Assembly (NCBI RefSeq): GCF_900105305.1
Contig: NZ_LT629765.1
Location: forward strand, 558,001-622,000
DNA length: 64,000 nucleotides
Direction of reading: 5' to 3'
Source: Corynebacterium timonense
GTDB taxonomy: Bacteria; Actinomycetota; Actinomycetes; Mycobacteriales; Mycobacteriaceae
Position 1 is the stretch's first letter. Every line of letters starts with the position of its first letter. A model generated the notes under the pieces. That model was not told the origin of the DNA. It worked only from the letters and a program-made list of their open reading frames with translations, and ran no database searches. Positions 37,632 to 47,610 of the stretch are shown piece by piece. The position numbers were made by a program, and so were the translations under genes.

Positions 37632-37660
37632 GGCCCGCCCCATGACCGTGGGGGCGGGCC
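37632..37660 (+). terminator. Strong 10-bp hairpin after the lipoprotein gene
   Basis: GGCCCGCCCC (37632-37641) pairs perfectly with GGGGCGGGCC (37651-37660) across the 9-base loop ATGACCGTG, followed by TTCTCG. It starts 10 bases after the lipoprotein stop and looks like a terminator with a weak T-tract. The loop, however, holds the ATG of the next gene. Confidence 0.5.
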
Positions 37661-38181
37661 TTCTCGTGTTCGCACTCGTCGTCGGCGCCGTGGTGGGCGC
37701 CCTCTGGGGAGTGCTGCGCCCCGCCTACGAGGTGGTGGTGCGAGACGGCGGCGCCCTCGTCGATCAGGCGCTCAGCCCCGCTAACGTCGAGTTTTCCTCA
37801 TTCGGGTGGTTCGTGATCCTGAGCGCGGTCCTCGGGCTGGTGGTGGCGCTTGTCGCCTACGCCCGCCTGGGCGGAGCGGTCTCACTCGCCATGATGGCGT
37901 GGGTGGTCGTGGCGGCCGCCGCAGGAGCTTTCGCGGTGCACACCTTCGGGTCATGGTCCGCGGGACTGTTCTCCGGTATGCCCAGCCACGACGCGCTCGT
38001 TGATGGGGCCCGTTTCCAGCTCGTGCCGCCCCTGCACCCCGGGGTCGCGTGGTTGTGTGCGCCCTTCGTCGCGGCGCTGGTGTATTGGCTGCTGGCGCTG
38101 GTCACCCCGGTGCCGCGGGCGGCCGAGCCCCCCGCTCCAGCCCCGGCCGCAGAGTCCTCCCCAGCGGCGGCGGCTGGTTAA
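37642..38181 (+). CDS. Four-helix membrane protein of unknown function
   Basis: 179 residues with four hydrophobic segments at about 3-25, 52-72, 79-100 and 135-155, and a Pro/Ala-rich cytoplasmic-type tail (PRAAEPPAPAPAAESSP). An extracellular loop after helix 1 contains VVRDGGALVDQALSPANVEFSSFGW. I recall similar actinobacterial DUF2567-like proteins but cannot confirm the family. The first ATG lies exactly in the loop of a 10-bp hairpin, so initiation may be inefficient. GTG 37648 (V-G-A-G-L-L), also in the loop, is an alternative. Confidence 0.65.
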   Translation: MTVGAGLLVFALVVGAVVGALWGVLRPAYEVVVRDGGALVDQALSPANVEFSSFGWFVILSAVLGLVVALVAYARLGGAVSLAMMAWVVVAAAAGAFAVHTFGSWSAGLFSGMPSHDALVDGARFQLVPPLHPGVAWLCAPFVAALVYWLLALVTPVPRAAEPPAPAPAAESSPAAAAG

Positions 38182-38224
38182 AACCTCACGCCCCGCGCGA
38201 TGCCGCCGATGGCACAAGCGGTAG

Positions 38225-39277
38225 CTAGGGCCAGTCGACGGCGCTCGTGCCGTGGCTCTGCCTGCTGATCACATCAACCGCCCGGAGGATGGACACCAAA
38301 GAGGTGCGCACGTAGGTGTGCAGCTGGTCTGAGGTCAGGCCTGCGGTGATGAGGCATGTTGTTTCCACGTGCACGTGCAGATCCGAGCCCGACACGTGGA
38401 GGTAGGCCCGCAGCCCGGCGGATTTTTCGTTGATGCCATTGCACATCAGCCACATGGGTAAAAAGTGCATGCGCGCATCCTTGCCGCTGTCCCACATGGC
38501 GGTCAGCCGGGCGTAGCTGTTGTCGTCGATGCATGCGCCGAAGGGCACGGCGTTGATGCTGGTGGCCACGATGTCGTCGTCGAGGCGGTCGTAGGTGAAG
38601 TTGAGCGAGTCCAACGCCTTCTCGAGTTGGGCGATCCCGACCTCCTGGCAGGTGTGACCGCCGATCGCGCCGCGGGGCGGGGTGTACTCGTCGGGCGCGC
38701 TGTCGACGTCGACCTCGCCCCCGCGGGGCAGGTGTCGCGCGGAGGGGTGCTCCCCGACGAGGGCCTCGATGTCCTGGGCGCGCGCGAGCGTCGGGGGCAG
38801 CGGGTGGCGGTACTGCTCGGGGAGGAACGTCTCCCGGATGTCGGCGGAAAACGCGAGCATGTCGTCGCGGGCGGCGCAGATGTCGTGGACGAGCTGTTCG
38901 TCGCTGAGCCCGTGCTTCACGCGGATCGCTGTGCGCAGATGCGCGGCGAGGTCGCCGGCGTCGGTCAGCCGGTAGGAAGCCGTCGGCCCGAGCCGGTCGT
39001 GGTTCCAGGTGTTGATATACCGGGCGAGCGCGGCGCTATGGGCGAAGTCTACCGGAATGCGCTCCTGATAGTCGGCGACGAGCATGAGCGGGGCGGTGTG
39101 GCTGACCCAGAGGGTCGCGATGTACGAGCTGGAGGGGACCACGAGACGGTCGGGCTGCTCGAGCGGCTCGAAGCCGAGGCCGCGCAGCGCGTCGGCGACG
39201 CGCTCGAGGGTGACTTCGCGGGGGTGTTGTCCGAGGCCGGCGGTGCTGCGGTGAGGGCTGTGACGTCGCCGTGCCAT
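38225..39277 (-). CDS. YbjN-domain protein, two tandem domains
   Basis: 350 residues. Two segments each resemble the YbjN fold: about residues 20-150 (VTLERVADALRGLGFEPLEQPDRLVV to the helical AARDDMLAF) and 205-345 (VGIAQLEKALDSLNFTYDRLDDDIVATSINAVPF to the C-terminus). A linker of about 40 residues rich in Pro and charged residues joins them. YbjN proteins are linked to stress or motility phenotypes in enterics, and their biochemical role is unknown; actinobacterial members are uncharacterised. ATG 39277 is used. The upstream region contains a 15-bp repeat array. Confidence 0.82.
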   Translation of the reverse strand: MARRRHSPHRSTAGLGQHPREVTLERVADALRGLGFEPLEQPDRLVVPSSSYIATLWVSHTAPLMLVADYQERIPVDFAHSAALARYINTWNHDRLGPTASYRLTDAGDLAAHLRTAIRVKHGLSDEQLVHDICAARDDMLAFSADIRETFLPEQYRHPLPPTLARAQDIEALVGEHPSARHLPRGGEVDVDSAPDEYTPPRGAIGGHTCQEVGIAQLEKALDSLNFTYDRLDDDIVATSINAVPFGACIDDNSYARLTAMWDSGKDARMHFLPMWLMCNGINEKSAGLRAYLHVSGSDLHVHVETTCLITAGLTSDQLHTYVRTSLVSILRAVDVISRQSHGTSAVDWP

Positions 39278-39290
39278 CGATTGCCTCCTT

Positions 39291-39352
39291 GCTCCGTGCG
39301 TTGGAACTCCGTGCGTTTGAGCTCCGTGGATTGGAACTCCGTGCTTTGGAAC
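39291..39352 (+). repeat. 15-bp tandem repeats, about four copies
   Basis: Units TTGGAACTCCGTGCG, TTTGAGCTCCGTGGA and TTGGAACTCCGTGCT at 39301-39345 are flanked by partial copies on both sides. The array lies 14-75 bases upstream of the ybjN-like start, in its likely promoter or leader. Confidence 0.85.
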
Positions 39353-39488
39353 AGGGCCGAGCCCGCGCTGCCTCCGTGCCAGGACCTGCCGGGGCCAGCC
39401 CCCTGAACACGCCCGAGTCTAAGGAAGCCCGCAATAAAGCGCCAAAATTTTCCACTCGGTGTGAGGCCGTGCGGGCCGGTGTGAGGCG

Positions 39489-39523
39489 CCGCTGGCCCGA
39501 ACAGCCCCGTGTCGGGCCAGCGG
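39489..39523 (+). promoter_or_regulatory. Perfect 12-bp dyad over the hisD promoter
   Basis: CCGCTGGCCCGA and TCGGGCCAGCGG are exact inverted copies separated by 11 bases, ending 2 bases before the TAGAAT -10. The dyad covers the -35 position, as an operator would. It could also be a hairpin for transcription from further upstream, but no T-run follows. Confidence 0.5.
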
Positions 39524-39525
39524 CT

Positions 39526-39531
39526 TAGAAT
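39526..39531 (+). promoter_or_regulatory. Candidate -10 of hisD
   Basis: TAGAAT fits the corynebacterial -10. It would give a leader of about 75 bases before the hisD ATG. The -35 zone lies within the dyad. Confidence 0.5.
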
Positions 39532-39565
39532 AGCGACGGGAATGAATAGCAGCCGGAAAGGAAAG

Positions 39566-39600
39566 CGGCGTGCCGTGACACGACACGACACGACACGCCG
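39566..39600 (+). other. Leader hairpin with CACGA micro-repeats before hisD
   Basis: CGGCGTG (39566-39572) pairs with CACGCCG (39594-39600). The loop carries GACAC/CACGA units repeated four times. TAGGAGGA with the hisD binding site follows at once, so the stem could affect initiation. Confidence 0.4.
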
Positions 39601-39612
39601 TAGGAGGACGCG

Positions 39613-40944
39613 ATGCTGAAAGTGACTGACCTGCGGGGGCGCACCCCGACGACCTCCGAGCTACGCCGTGCGCTGCCGCGCGGCGGCGTCGACGTCGACG
39701 CGGTGGTGGGCGACGTCAGGCTGATCGTTGAGGAGGTGCGCCGGAGCGGGGCCGCGGCGGCGCTCGACTACGGGGAGAAGTTCGACGGCGTGCGCCCGTC
39801 CTCCGTGCGCGTCCCCGCCGAGGTGGTGGCCCGCGCTGTCGACACGCTCGACGCCGATGTGCGCGCCGCGCTTGACGAGGCGATCACGCGTATCCGCGCG
39901 GTGCACGCGGCGCAGAAGCCGCAGTCGCACACGACGACGCTTCGGCCCGGCGCCACCGTCACCGAGGTTTTCGTGCCCGTGCAGCGCGTCGGCCTCTACG
40001 TCCCGGGCGGCAAGGCCGTCTACCCCTCGAGTGTGCTCATGAACGTCATCCCGGCGCAGGAGGCGGGGGCTCGTTCGATGGTGGTGTGCTCGCCGCCGCA
40101 GGAGGAGTTCGACGGCTGGCCTCACCCCACGACGCTCGCGGCGTGCGCACTGCTGGGCATCGACGAGGTGTGGGCCGTGGGCGGCGCGCAGGCCGTGGCG
40201 CTCCTCGCCTACGGCGACGATAGCCACGACCTCGAGCCGGTGGACAAAGTCACGGGCCCGGGCAACATTTTCGTCGCGGCGGCAAAGCGCGTGGTCAACG
40301 GGGTCGTGGGCATCGACGCTGAGGCCGGCCCCAGCGAGATCGCGGTGCTTGCCGACGCCACCGCGGACCCCACCCTCATCGCCGCCGACCTCGTCTCCCA
40401 GGCCGAGCACGACGAGCAGGCTGCGTCGGTGCTCATCACGGATTCTGCAGAGCTGGCCGATGCAGTCAACGCCGAGGTGGAGCGCGCCGCGGCCGCAACC
40501 CTGAACTCGGAGCGTGCCAGCTCCGCCCTCGGCGGGGGGCAGTCGGGCATCGTGCTTGTCGACGACATCCACACCGCCATTGCCGCCGCCAACGCGTACG
40601 CCGCGGAGCACCTCGAGATCCACACCCGCAACCCGCGCGATGTGGCGGAGCGCATTACCAACGCCGGCGCCATCTTCGTCGGACCCTACTCGCCGGTGCC
40701 CCTGGGGGACTACGCGGCGGGGTCGAACCACGTTCTCCCCACGTCCGGCACGGCCCGCTTCGCGCCCGGGCTGAGCACCCACACCTTCCTCAAACCGGTG
40801 AGCGTGATCGAGTACGACCGCGACGCGCTCGAGGAGATCGGACCGCACATCATCACGCTGTCCGCGGCAGAGCAGCTGCCCGCCCACGGCGAGGCGATCA
40901 AGGCCCGCGGCATCGGTCAAGCGGCCGCGGGGGAGGAGGAGTAG
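39613..40944 (+). CDS. hisD: Histidinol dehydrogenase
   Basis: Oxidises L-histidinol to L-histidine in two NAD-dependent steps, using zinc. The 443 residues carry the family signatures [61 protein letters not shown] and [14 protein letters not shown]. Later come SQAEHDEQA and EHLEIHT, which contain the zinc and catalytic residues. The ATG at 39613 has AGGAGG about 6 bases upstream. It is the first gene of hisDCB, each gene touching or overlapping the next. Confidence 0.97.
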   Translation: MLKVTDLRGRTPTTSELRRALPRGGVDVDAVVGDVRLIVEEVRRSGAAAALDYGEKFDGVRPSSVRVPAEVVARAVDTLDADVRAALDEAITRIRAVHAAQKPQSHTTTLRPGATVTEVFVPVQRVGLYVPGGKAVYPSSVLMNVIPAQEAGARSMVVCSPPQEEFDGWPHPTTLAACALLGIDEVWAVGGAQAVALLAYGDDSHDLEPVDKVTGPGNIFVAAAKRVVNGVVGIDAEAGPSEIAVLADATADPTLIAADLVSQAEHDEQAASVLITDSAELADAVNAEVERAAAATLNSERASSALGGGQSGIVLVDDIHTAIAAANAYAAEHLEIHTRNPRDVAERITNAGAIFVGPYSPVPLGDYAAGSNHVLPTSGTARFAPGLSTHTFLKPVSVIEYDRDALEEIGPHIITLSAAEQLPAHGEAIKARGIGQAAAGEEE

Positions 40945-42676
<1,732 letters not shown>

Positions 42677-42814
42677 GGTGTGAAAGAAAGCGGCGGCAGC
42701 ACCGGCGCGCGACACGCGTCACGCGTCAAAGCACAGGGGTGCGGCGCCGACGCGCTGGGCGCTGCGCAACGTCGACATGTGAAAGGTGAACAACGACCGT
42801 AGAAAGGGTGGTAC

Positions 42815-44122
42815 ATGCGTCGGGGATGCGCTGCGGGTGTGCTCACTCCCGCGGAAGTGGAATCTGTAACGAGCCCCTGGGAGGCCCGGGGACTGAAACC
42901 AACGCTCGCGGCCGTCGCGGCCGCTTTCGGTGCGTGGTCTCTGCTTCTGCCCGTCGTGCCAACGGCGGTCCTTGATTCGGGCGGATCCGAAACCCTCGCG
43001 GGGGCGAGCACCGGTCTGTTCATGCTGTCCACGGTGCTCACCCAGATCGTGATGCCGCGCGTGCTGCGCGTCTTCGGATACCGCACGGTGATCGCCGTGG
43101 CCTCCGTGCTGCTCGGCCTTCCGGCCTTGGGCTTCCTCGTCGGCATGGATGCCGCCGTTGTCATCGTGGTCAGCCTCATCCGCGGCGTCGGCTTCGGCGC
43201 TCTCAGCGTGGCGGAAGCTGCCATTATTGCCCAGCTGGTTCCGCTGCGCCTGCTCGGGCGCACCACGGGGCTCTTCGGTATCTGGGTCGGCGGGTCTCAG
43301 ATGGTCGCCCTGCCGCTGGGGCTAGCTTTGGCGGAGCGCATCGGTTACTCCCTTGTGTTCGTCACCGCCACTGTCATCGGCATGCTCGGCCTCGTCGTGT
43401 GCCTGCTGATCCCGACGATCGAGAACGAGCCCGAGGGCGACGCGGATTTCACAGGCGTTCACGTGCCCACGTGGCGCCTTGTGGCGGTGCCGATGCTCGC
43501 CCTCACCTTTGTCACGACAGCGTATGGCGCGGTGACGAACTTTCTGCCGGTCACAGTGCGTGAGATCGACCCCGCGGTCAGCGCAACCTTCGCGGGCGCC
43601 TTGTTGTCGGCCGTCAACCTCGCGGCGATGGGGGCGCGCTACTACGCGGGCATGACCTTCGACCGTCGCGGCACGCCCGGCACCGTGATGATCCCCTTCC
43701 AGATCATCGCCGCCATCGGAATCGCGCTGATTGCCCTCGTTGCCGTGACCGACCTGTCGGTGTGGTGGCTGGTGCCGGCGGCCCTGTTCTACGGGGCCGG
43801 CTTCGGCGCGGTGCAAAACGAGTCGCTGACCCAGCTGTTCTACCGGCTGCCCAAGTCGAAGACTTCCGAGGCCAGCGCCATGTGGAACATTGCCTACGAC
43901 TCCGGCACGGGGATCGGCTCGTTGTTCTACGGCATGATCCTGGGCGCGGTGACCATGGGCGGCATGTACGCTGTCGCCACGGGCATCATCCTCATCGGCG
44001 TGATCATCACCTACTCGGACCGCGTGCTCGGGCGCCACCGCGTGGCGGAGGTGGACAACCTCGCCGTGCGGCTGCGCGCCGTGCAAGCACCGCGCCGCTA
44101 CGGGCGCCGCGGCGGGCGCTAG
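42815..44122 (+). CDS. MFS transporter inside the his cluster
   Basis: A 435-residue major facilitator protein with about 12 hydrophobic segments and a central hydrophilic loop near residues 200-225 (PTIENEPEGDADFTGVH). The N-terminal cytoplasmic part is about 25 residues. Typical MFS turns include MPRVLRVFGYRTV and RLLGRTTGLFGIWVGGSQMV. ATG 42815 is preceded by GAAAGGG. An MFS-type gene also sits between hisB and hisH in C. glutamicum; export of a histidine-pathway compound is possible but unshown. Confidence 0.87.
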   Translation: MRRGCAAGVLTPAEVESVTSPWEARGLKPTLAAVAAAFGAWSLLLPVVPTAVLDSGGSETLAGASTGLFMLSTVLTQIVMPRVLRVFGYRTVIAVASVLLGLPALGFLVGMDAAVVIVVSLIRGVGFGALSVAEAAIIAQLVPLRLLGRTTGLFGIWVGGSQMVALPLGLALAERIGYSLVFVTATVIGMLGLVVCLLIPTIENEPEGDADFTGVHVPTWRLVAVPMLALTFVTTAYGAVTNFLPVTVREIDPAVSATFAGALLSAVNLAAMGARYYAGMTFDRRGTPGTVMIPFQIIAAIGIALIALVAVTDLSVWWLVPAALFYGAGFGAVQNESLTQLFYRLPKSKTSEASAMWNIAYDSGTGIGSLFYGMILGAVTMGGMYAVATGIILIGVIITYSDRVLGRHRVAEVDNLAVRLRAVQAPRRYGRRGGR

Positions 44123-44125
44123 ACT
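44120..44125 (+). promoter_or_regulatory. Candidate -10 of hisH (leaderless)
   Basis: TAGACT overlaps the stop codon of the MFS gene and ends 8 bases before the hisH ATG. No binding site lies between. Confidence 0.45.
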
Positions 44126-44133
44126 AGCCAGCC

Positions 44134-44793
44134 ATGATGACAGGCTCGCCCGCTTCCCGCCCCCACGTTGCCCTGCTCGATTACGGGGCCGGTAACCTGC
44201 GCTCGGCGCAGCGCGCCCTCGAACACGTCGGCGCCGAGGTCGCCGTCACCCGCGACCCGAAGGAGGCCGTCGAGGCCGACGGCCTCCTCGTGCCCGGGGT
44301 GGGCGCCTTCGACGCCTGCATGAGGGGGCTGCGGGCGGTAAACGGGCCGCGCATCGTCGGTCAGCGGCTTGCCGGCTCGCGGCCGGTGCTGGGCATTTGC
44401 GTAGGGCTGCAGGTGATGTTCGACCGGGGCACGGAGCACGGGCTGAACGCCGAGGGGATGGGGCAGTGGCCGGGCAGCGTCGAGAAGCTGCGCGCGAGCG
44501 TGCTGCCCCACATGGGGTGGAACACGGTCGAGGTCGCGCCGGGGTCGGCGATGTTCGCGGGCCTCGACCCCGCTGAGCGCTACTATTTTGTGCACTCCTA
44601 CGGGGTGCAGGACTGGCAGATGCAGGAGGACGAGTTTATCGCGGCGCCGAAGGTGTCGTGGTCTGTCCACGGCGAGAGCCGGTTCGTTGCGGCGGTGGAG
44701 AACGGGCCGCTGTGGGCAACACAGTTTCACCCCGAGAAGTCGGGGGAGGCCGGCCTAGGGCTGCTCGAAAACTGGGTGCGCACGCTCGGATAA
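44134..44793 (+). CDS. hisH: Imidazole glycerol phosphate synthase, glutaminase subunit
   Basis: Supplies ammonia to HisF. The 219-residue class I glutamine amidotransferase has [18 protein letters not shown] at the start. The nucleophile Cys is in [17 protein letters not shown], and the His-Glu pair in [12 protein letters not shown]. Its partner hisF is encoded two genes downstream at 46436. The ATG at 44134 and a second in-frame ATG at 44137 both fit; the spacing from TAGACT supports the first. Confidence 0.97.
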   Translation: MMTGSPASRPHVALLDYGAGNLRSAQRALEHVGAEVAVTRDPKEAVEADGLLVPGVGAFDACMRGLRAVNGPRIVGQRLAGSRPVLGICVGLQVMFDRGTEHGLNAEGMGQWPGSVEKLRASVLPHMGWNTVEVAPGSAMFAGLDPAERYYFVHSYGVQDWQMQEDEFIAAPKVSWSVHGESRFVAAVENGPLWATQFHPEKSGEAGLGLLENWVRTLG

Positions 44794-44802
44794 GGTTGGG
44801 CC

Positions 44803-45558
44803 ATGGACTTCACTCTCCTTCCCGCGGTCGATGTTGTTGATGGTCAGGCGGTGCGCCTCAGCCAGGGCGAGGCCGGCACTGAGAAGAACTACGGCTCCCC
44901 GCTGCAGGCGGCGTTGAACTGGCAGGGGCAGGGCGCCGACTGGATCCATGTCGTGGACCTCGACGCCGCGTTCGGGCGCGGCTCGAACCACGAACTTGTG
45001 GCCGAGATCACCCGGGCGGTCGACGTCAACGTCGAGCTCTCGGGCGGCATTCGCGACGACGCCTCACTGGAGCGCGCCCTGGCGACGGGCGCGAAGCGCG
45101 TCAACGTGGGCACCGCGGCGCTGCGCAACCCGGAATGGGCCGCGCAGGTGATTCGCCGCTACGGCGAGAAGGTCGCCGTCGACCTCGCTGTGCGCGAGGA
45201 ACACGGGCAGTGGCGCACGAAGGGCAACGGCTGGACCTCCGACGGCGGGGACCTGTGGGAAGTGCTCGAGTACTTCGACCAGGCGGGCTGCGCGCGGGTT
45301 GTCGTCACCGACGTTTCGCGCGACGGCACGTTGAGCGGGCCGAACGTCGAGCTCCTGCGCGAGGTGTCGGCCGCGACGGACGCTCTGGTCACGGCGTCCG
45401 GAGGTATCTCGTCGGTCGAGGACATCGCCGAGATCGCGCGCTTTGCGGACGAGGGCATCGACTCCGCCATCGTTGGCAAGGCGCTGTACGAAGAACGCTT
45501 CACCCTGCGCGAGGCCCTGCGCCACCTCGAGCAGGTGCGAGACGGCGAAACCACATAA
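44803..45558 (+). CDS. hisA: ProFAR isomerase HisA (subHisA type)
   Basis: Isomerises ProFAR to PRFAR. The 251-residue (beta/alpha)8 protein aligns without gaps through most of its length to M. tuberculosis PriA, the dual HisA/TrpF enzyme. Asp10 in PAVDVVDG and Asp174 in VSRDGT match the catalytic pair Asp11/Asp175. Trp144 is kept, but Asn142 replaces Arg143 of the PriA GRGW loop, and Ala129 replaces the Asp of GLDVQ. These changes are those known for corynebacterial subHisA, which lost TrpF activity after the trp operon was replaced. TAAGGT (44791-44796) may give a leaderless start. Confidence 0.95.
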   Translation: MDFTLLPAVDVVDGQAVRLSQGEAGTEKNYGSPLQAALNWQGQGADWIHVVDLDAAFGRGSNHELVAEITRAVDVNVELSGGIRDDASLERALATGAKRVNVGTAALRNPEWAAQVIRRYGEKVAVDLAVREEHGQWRTKGNGWTSDGGDLWEVLEYFDQAGCARVVVTDVSRDGTLSGPNVELLREVSAATDALVTASGGISSVEDIAEIARFADEGIDSAIVGKALYEERFTLREALRHLEQVRDGETT

Positions 45559-45586
45559 AAGCGCCCTATAGGAAAAGCTGAAAGGG

Positions 45587-45592
45587 TAGGGT
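45587..45592 (+). promoter_or_regulatory. Candidate -10 of impA (leaderless)
   Basis: TAGGGT ends 6 bases before the impA ATG; no binding site lies between them. Confidence 0.42.
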
Positions 45593-45598
45593 GTCGTT

Positions 45599-46390
45599 AT
45601 GGATTCCACGGCCCGCTACCTCGAGATCGCGGAAGACGCCGTCGCGGAAGCGCGCCGTATTTTCGTCTCCCATCTTGGGGCCGCTCCCGCGCTGTTTAAA
45701 GGCGACGGCGACTTCGCCACGGAGGCAGATGTGGCGATCGAGACGCTGCTGCACGAGAAGCTGACCTCCGCGACCGGCATCCCCGTCTACGGCGAGGAGC
45801 TCGGCGGCGACCTCAACGAGGGCGCCTGCTGGGTGGTCGACCCTATCGACGGCACGTCGAACTACTCCTCCGGCAACCCCAACTGCTCCATCTTGGTGTC
45901 ACTACTCCACCGCGGCCAGCCCATCGTCGCGGTCACGGAGGTGCCGCTTTTGGACATGCACCTCACCGCCGTCGACGGCGGCCCTGTCTACCTCAACGGC
46001 ACCGCTCTGCCGAGGGTGAGCGACGACAACAAGGCCGCCGCCCAGGTCGGGGTCGGTTCGGTGCGCTCTCCGGATTCGGAAGACTACCCGGCCGAGGTAC
46101 GCCTCGGCGTCATGGCCACACTGGCCGAGACGAACCTCCGCCCGCGAATCTCCGGGTCCGTGGGCGTGGACTTCGCCTTTGTGGCGCAGGGCATCTACCA
46201 GGCGGCGGTGAGCTTCTCGCCGCACTTGTGGGACAACTGCGCCGGGGTGCTCCTCGCACGCAGCGCGGGCGCTGTGGTCACGAGCCCCGACGGGGGGCCG
46301 TGGACCATGCGCTCGGAGGGGGCGATCGCTGGGACGAGGCGGGCCCATCGGATCGCGCTGAGTACGATGAAGTCCGTCGCCTCGAAGTAG
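45599..46390 (+). CDS. impA: Inositol-monophosphatase family phosphatase
   Basis: A Mg-dependent phosphatase, 263 residues, with the family motifs FATEADVAIETLL, YGEELGG (metal Glu), WVVDPIDGTSNYSSG (two metal Asp) and PHLWDNCAGVLLARSAGAVVT (last metal Asp region). Substrates in this family include inositol phosphates and histidinol phosphate. Its place between hisA and hisF is conserved in M. tuberculosis (impA). It could be the histidinol-phosphate phosphatase, but C. glutamicum uses a different paralogue for that step, so I keep the broader name. Confidence 0.93.
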   Translation: MDSTARYLEIAEDAVAEARRIFVSHLGAAPALFKGDGDFATEADVAIETLLHEKLTSATGIPVYGEELGGDLNEGACWVVDPIDGTSNYSSGNPNCSILVSLLHRGQPIVAVTEVPLLDMHLTAVDGGPVYLNGTALPRVSDDNKAAAQVGVGSVRSPDSEDYPAEVRLGVMATLAETNLRPRISGSVGVDFAFVAQGIYQAAVSFSPHLWDNCAGVLLARSAGAVVTSPDGGPWTMRSEGAIAGTRRAHRIALSTMKSVASK

Positions 46391-46435
46391 CCGCGCAGAA
46401 CGTGAGGAAAAGTTGGAGTTTCGGAGAAAGGGTCG

Positions 46436-47227
46436 GTGCCTGCCGTGGGAGTTGCCGTGCGTGTCATCGCGTGCTTGGACGTGGACGAGGGGCGCGTGGT
46501 CAAGGGCGTCAACTTCGAGAATCTGCGCGACGCCGGCGACCCCGTCGAGCTGGCCGCCCGCTACGGTGCCGAGGGCGTCGACGAGCTGACCTTCCTCGAC
46601 GTCTCCGCCTCGAAGCAGGGCCGGGGCACCATGCTGGACGTGGTGCGCCGGACGGCTGACCACGTGTTCATCCCGCTGACGGTCGGTGGCGGGGTGCGCA
46701 CCGCCGCCGACGTGCGGGAGCTACTACGCGCCGGGGCAGACAAGGTGAGCGTGAACACCGCCGCCATCGCGAACCCCTCCCTGCTGCGCGAGCTGTCCGA
46801 AGAGTTCGGCGCGCAGTGCATCGTGTTGTCCATCGACGCCCGCCGCGTCCGCCCTGACGAGCCGGGTGCTCATCCCCAGCCCTCCGGCTTTGAGGTGACC
46901 ACCCACGGCGGGACCCGCTCGGCCGGCATCGACGCGATCGAGTGGGCCCGCACCGGCGAGGAGCTGGGTGTGGGGGAGATCCTGCTGAACTCGATGGACG
47001 GCGACGGCACCAAGGAGGGCTTCGACATCGAGCTGATCGAGGCGGTCCGCGCCGCGGTGAGTGTGCCCATCATCGCCTCGGGTGGCGCGGGCGCGGCCGA
47101 GCATTTTCCCCCGGCGGCGCGCGCCGGCGCGGACGCAGTCCTCGCCGCCTCGATTTTCCATTTCGGGGAGGTCCCGATCGCCGACGTGAAAAAGGCACTG
47201 CGCGAGGCGGGGGAGGACGTGCGATGA
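46436..47227 (+). CDS. hisF: Imidazole glycerol phosphate synthase, cyclase subunit
   Basis: Closes the imidazole ring with ammonia from HisH, releasing AICAR. The TIM-barrel protein has the catalytic Asp in [14 protein letters not shown] and the second in [13 protein letters not shown], with phosphate loops [13 protein letters not shown] and [16 protein letters not shown] 46436 follows GAGAAAGGG. Family alignment begins near [11 protein letters not shown], so GTG 46457 is a possible shorter start. The stop overlaps the hisI ATG by 4 bases. Confidence 0.96.
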   Translation: MPAVGVAVRVIACLDVDEGRVVKGVNFENLRDAGDPVELAARYGAEGVDELTFLDVSASKQGRGTMLDVVRRTADHVFIPLTVGGGVRTAADVRELLRAGADKVSVNTAAIANPSLLRELSEEFGAQCIVLSIDARRVRPDEPGAHPQPSGFEVTTHGGTRSAGIDAIEWARTGEELGVGEILLNSMDGDGTKEGFDIELIEAVRAAVSVPIIASGGAGAAEHFPPAARAGADAVLAASIFHFGEVPIADVKKALREAGEDVR

Positions 47228-47610
47228 CACGCCCGCTGAGCGACGACCCGGCCGTCTACGAGCTCGACCCGGCCATCGCGGACAGGCTCACACGCAACAA
47301 CGCGGGCCTTGTGCCCGCGATCGTGCAGGAGGAGGGCACGGGCGACGTCCTCATGATGGCCTGGATGGACGACCACGCCTTGGCCTACACGCTGGCGACG
47401 CGCCGGGGCACCTATTACTCCCGCTCGCGCGGCGAGTACTGGATTAAGGGCGCGACGAGCGGGCACACCCAGGAGGTCACGGGGGTCCGCCTCGACTGCG
47501 ACGGGGACACGCTCCTCGTGCGCGTGCGCCAGGTCGGCGGGGCCTGCCACACCGGCGACCACACGTGCTTCGACGCCGACGTGCTGTTCGAGGGGGAGGC
47601 GCATGACTAA
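47224..47610 (+). CDS. hisI: Phosphoribosyl-AMP cyclohydrolase
   Basis: Opens the adenine ring of PR-AMP, the third step of the pathway. The 128-residue zinc enzyme has [38 protein letters not shown] with a zinc Cys, and the late [12 protein letters not shown] with the other cysteines. It lacks the HisE domain fused in many bacteria, as usual in actinobacteria, so hisE and hisG are elsewhere. It overlaps hisF by 4 bases and the next gene by 8. Confidence 0.96.
   Translation: MTRPLSDDPAVYELDPAIADRLTRNNAGLVPAIVQEEGTGDVLMMAWMDDHALAYTLATRRGTYYSRSRGEYWIKGATSGHTQEVTGVRLDCDGDTLLVRVRQVGGACHTGDHTCFDADVLFEGEAHD

Larger units (their letters stand above)
39278..39612. other. Intergenic region between ybjN-like gene and hisD
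   Basis: 335 bases with no credible gene. It holds the 15-bp repeat array (39291-39352), a perfect 12-bp dyad (39489-39523), a candidate hisD promoter (39526-39531) and a hisD leader with a short CACGA repeat inside a hairpin (39566-39600). I see no T-box core and no histidine-rich leader peptide. Confidence 0.7.

Noticed and set aside
39049..39591. 180-codon minus-strand frame running through the 15-bp repeats
   Set aside because: It overlaps the start of the YbjN-like gene in another frame, and its translation has no family features.
39524..39612. Histidine attenuator with His-rich leader peptide or T-box before hisD
   Set aside because: No run of histidine codons after a start codon and no AGGGTGG-type T-box core was found.
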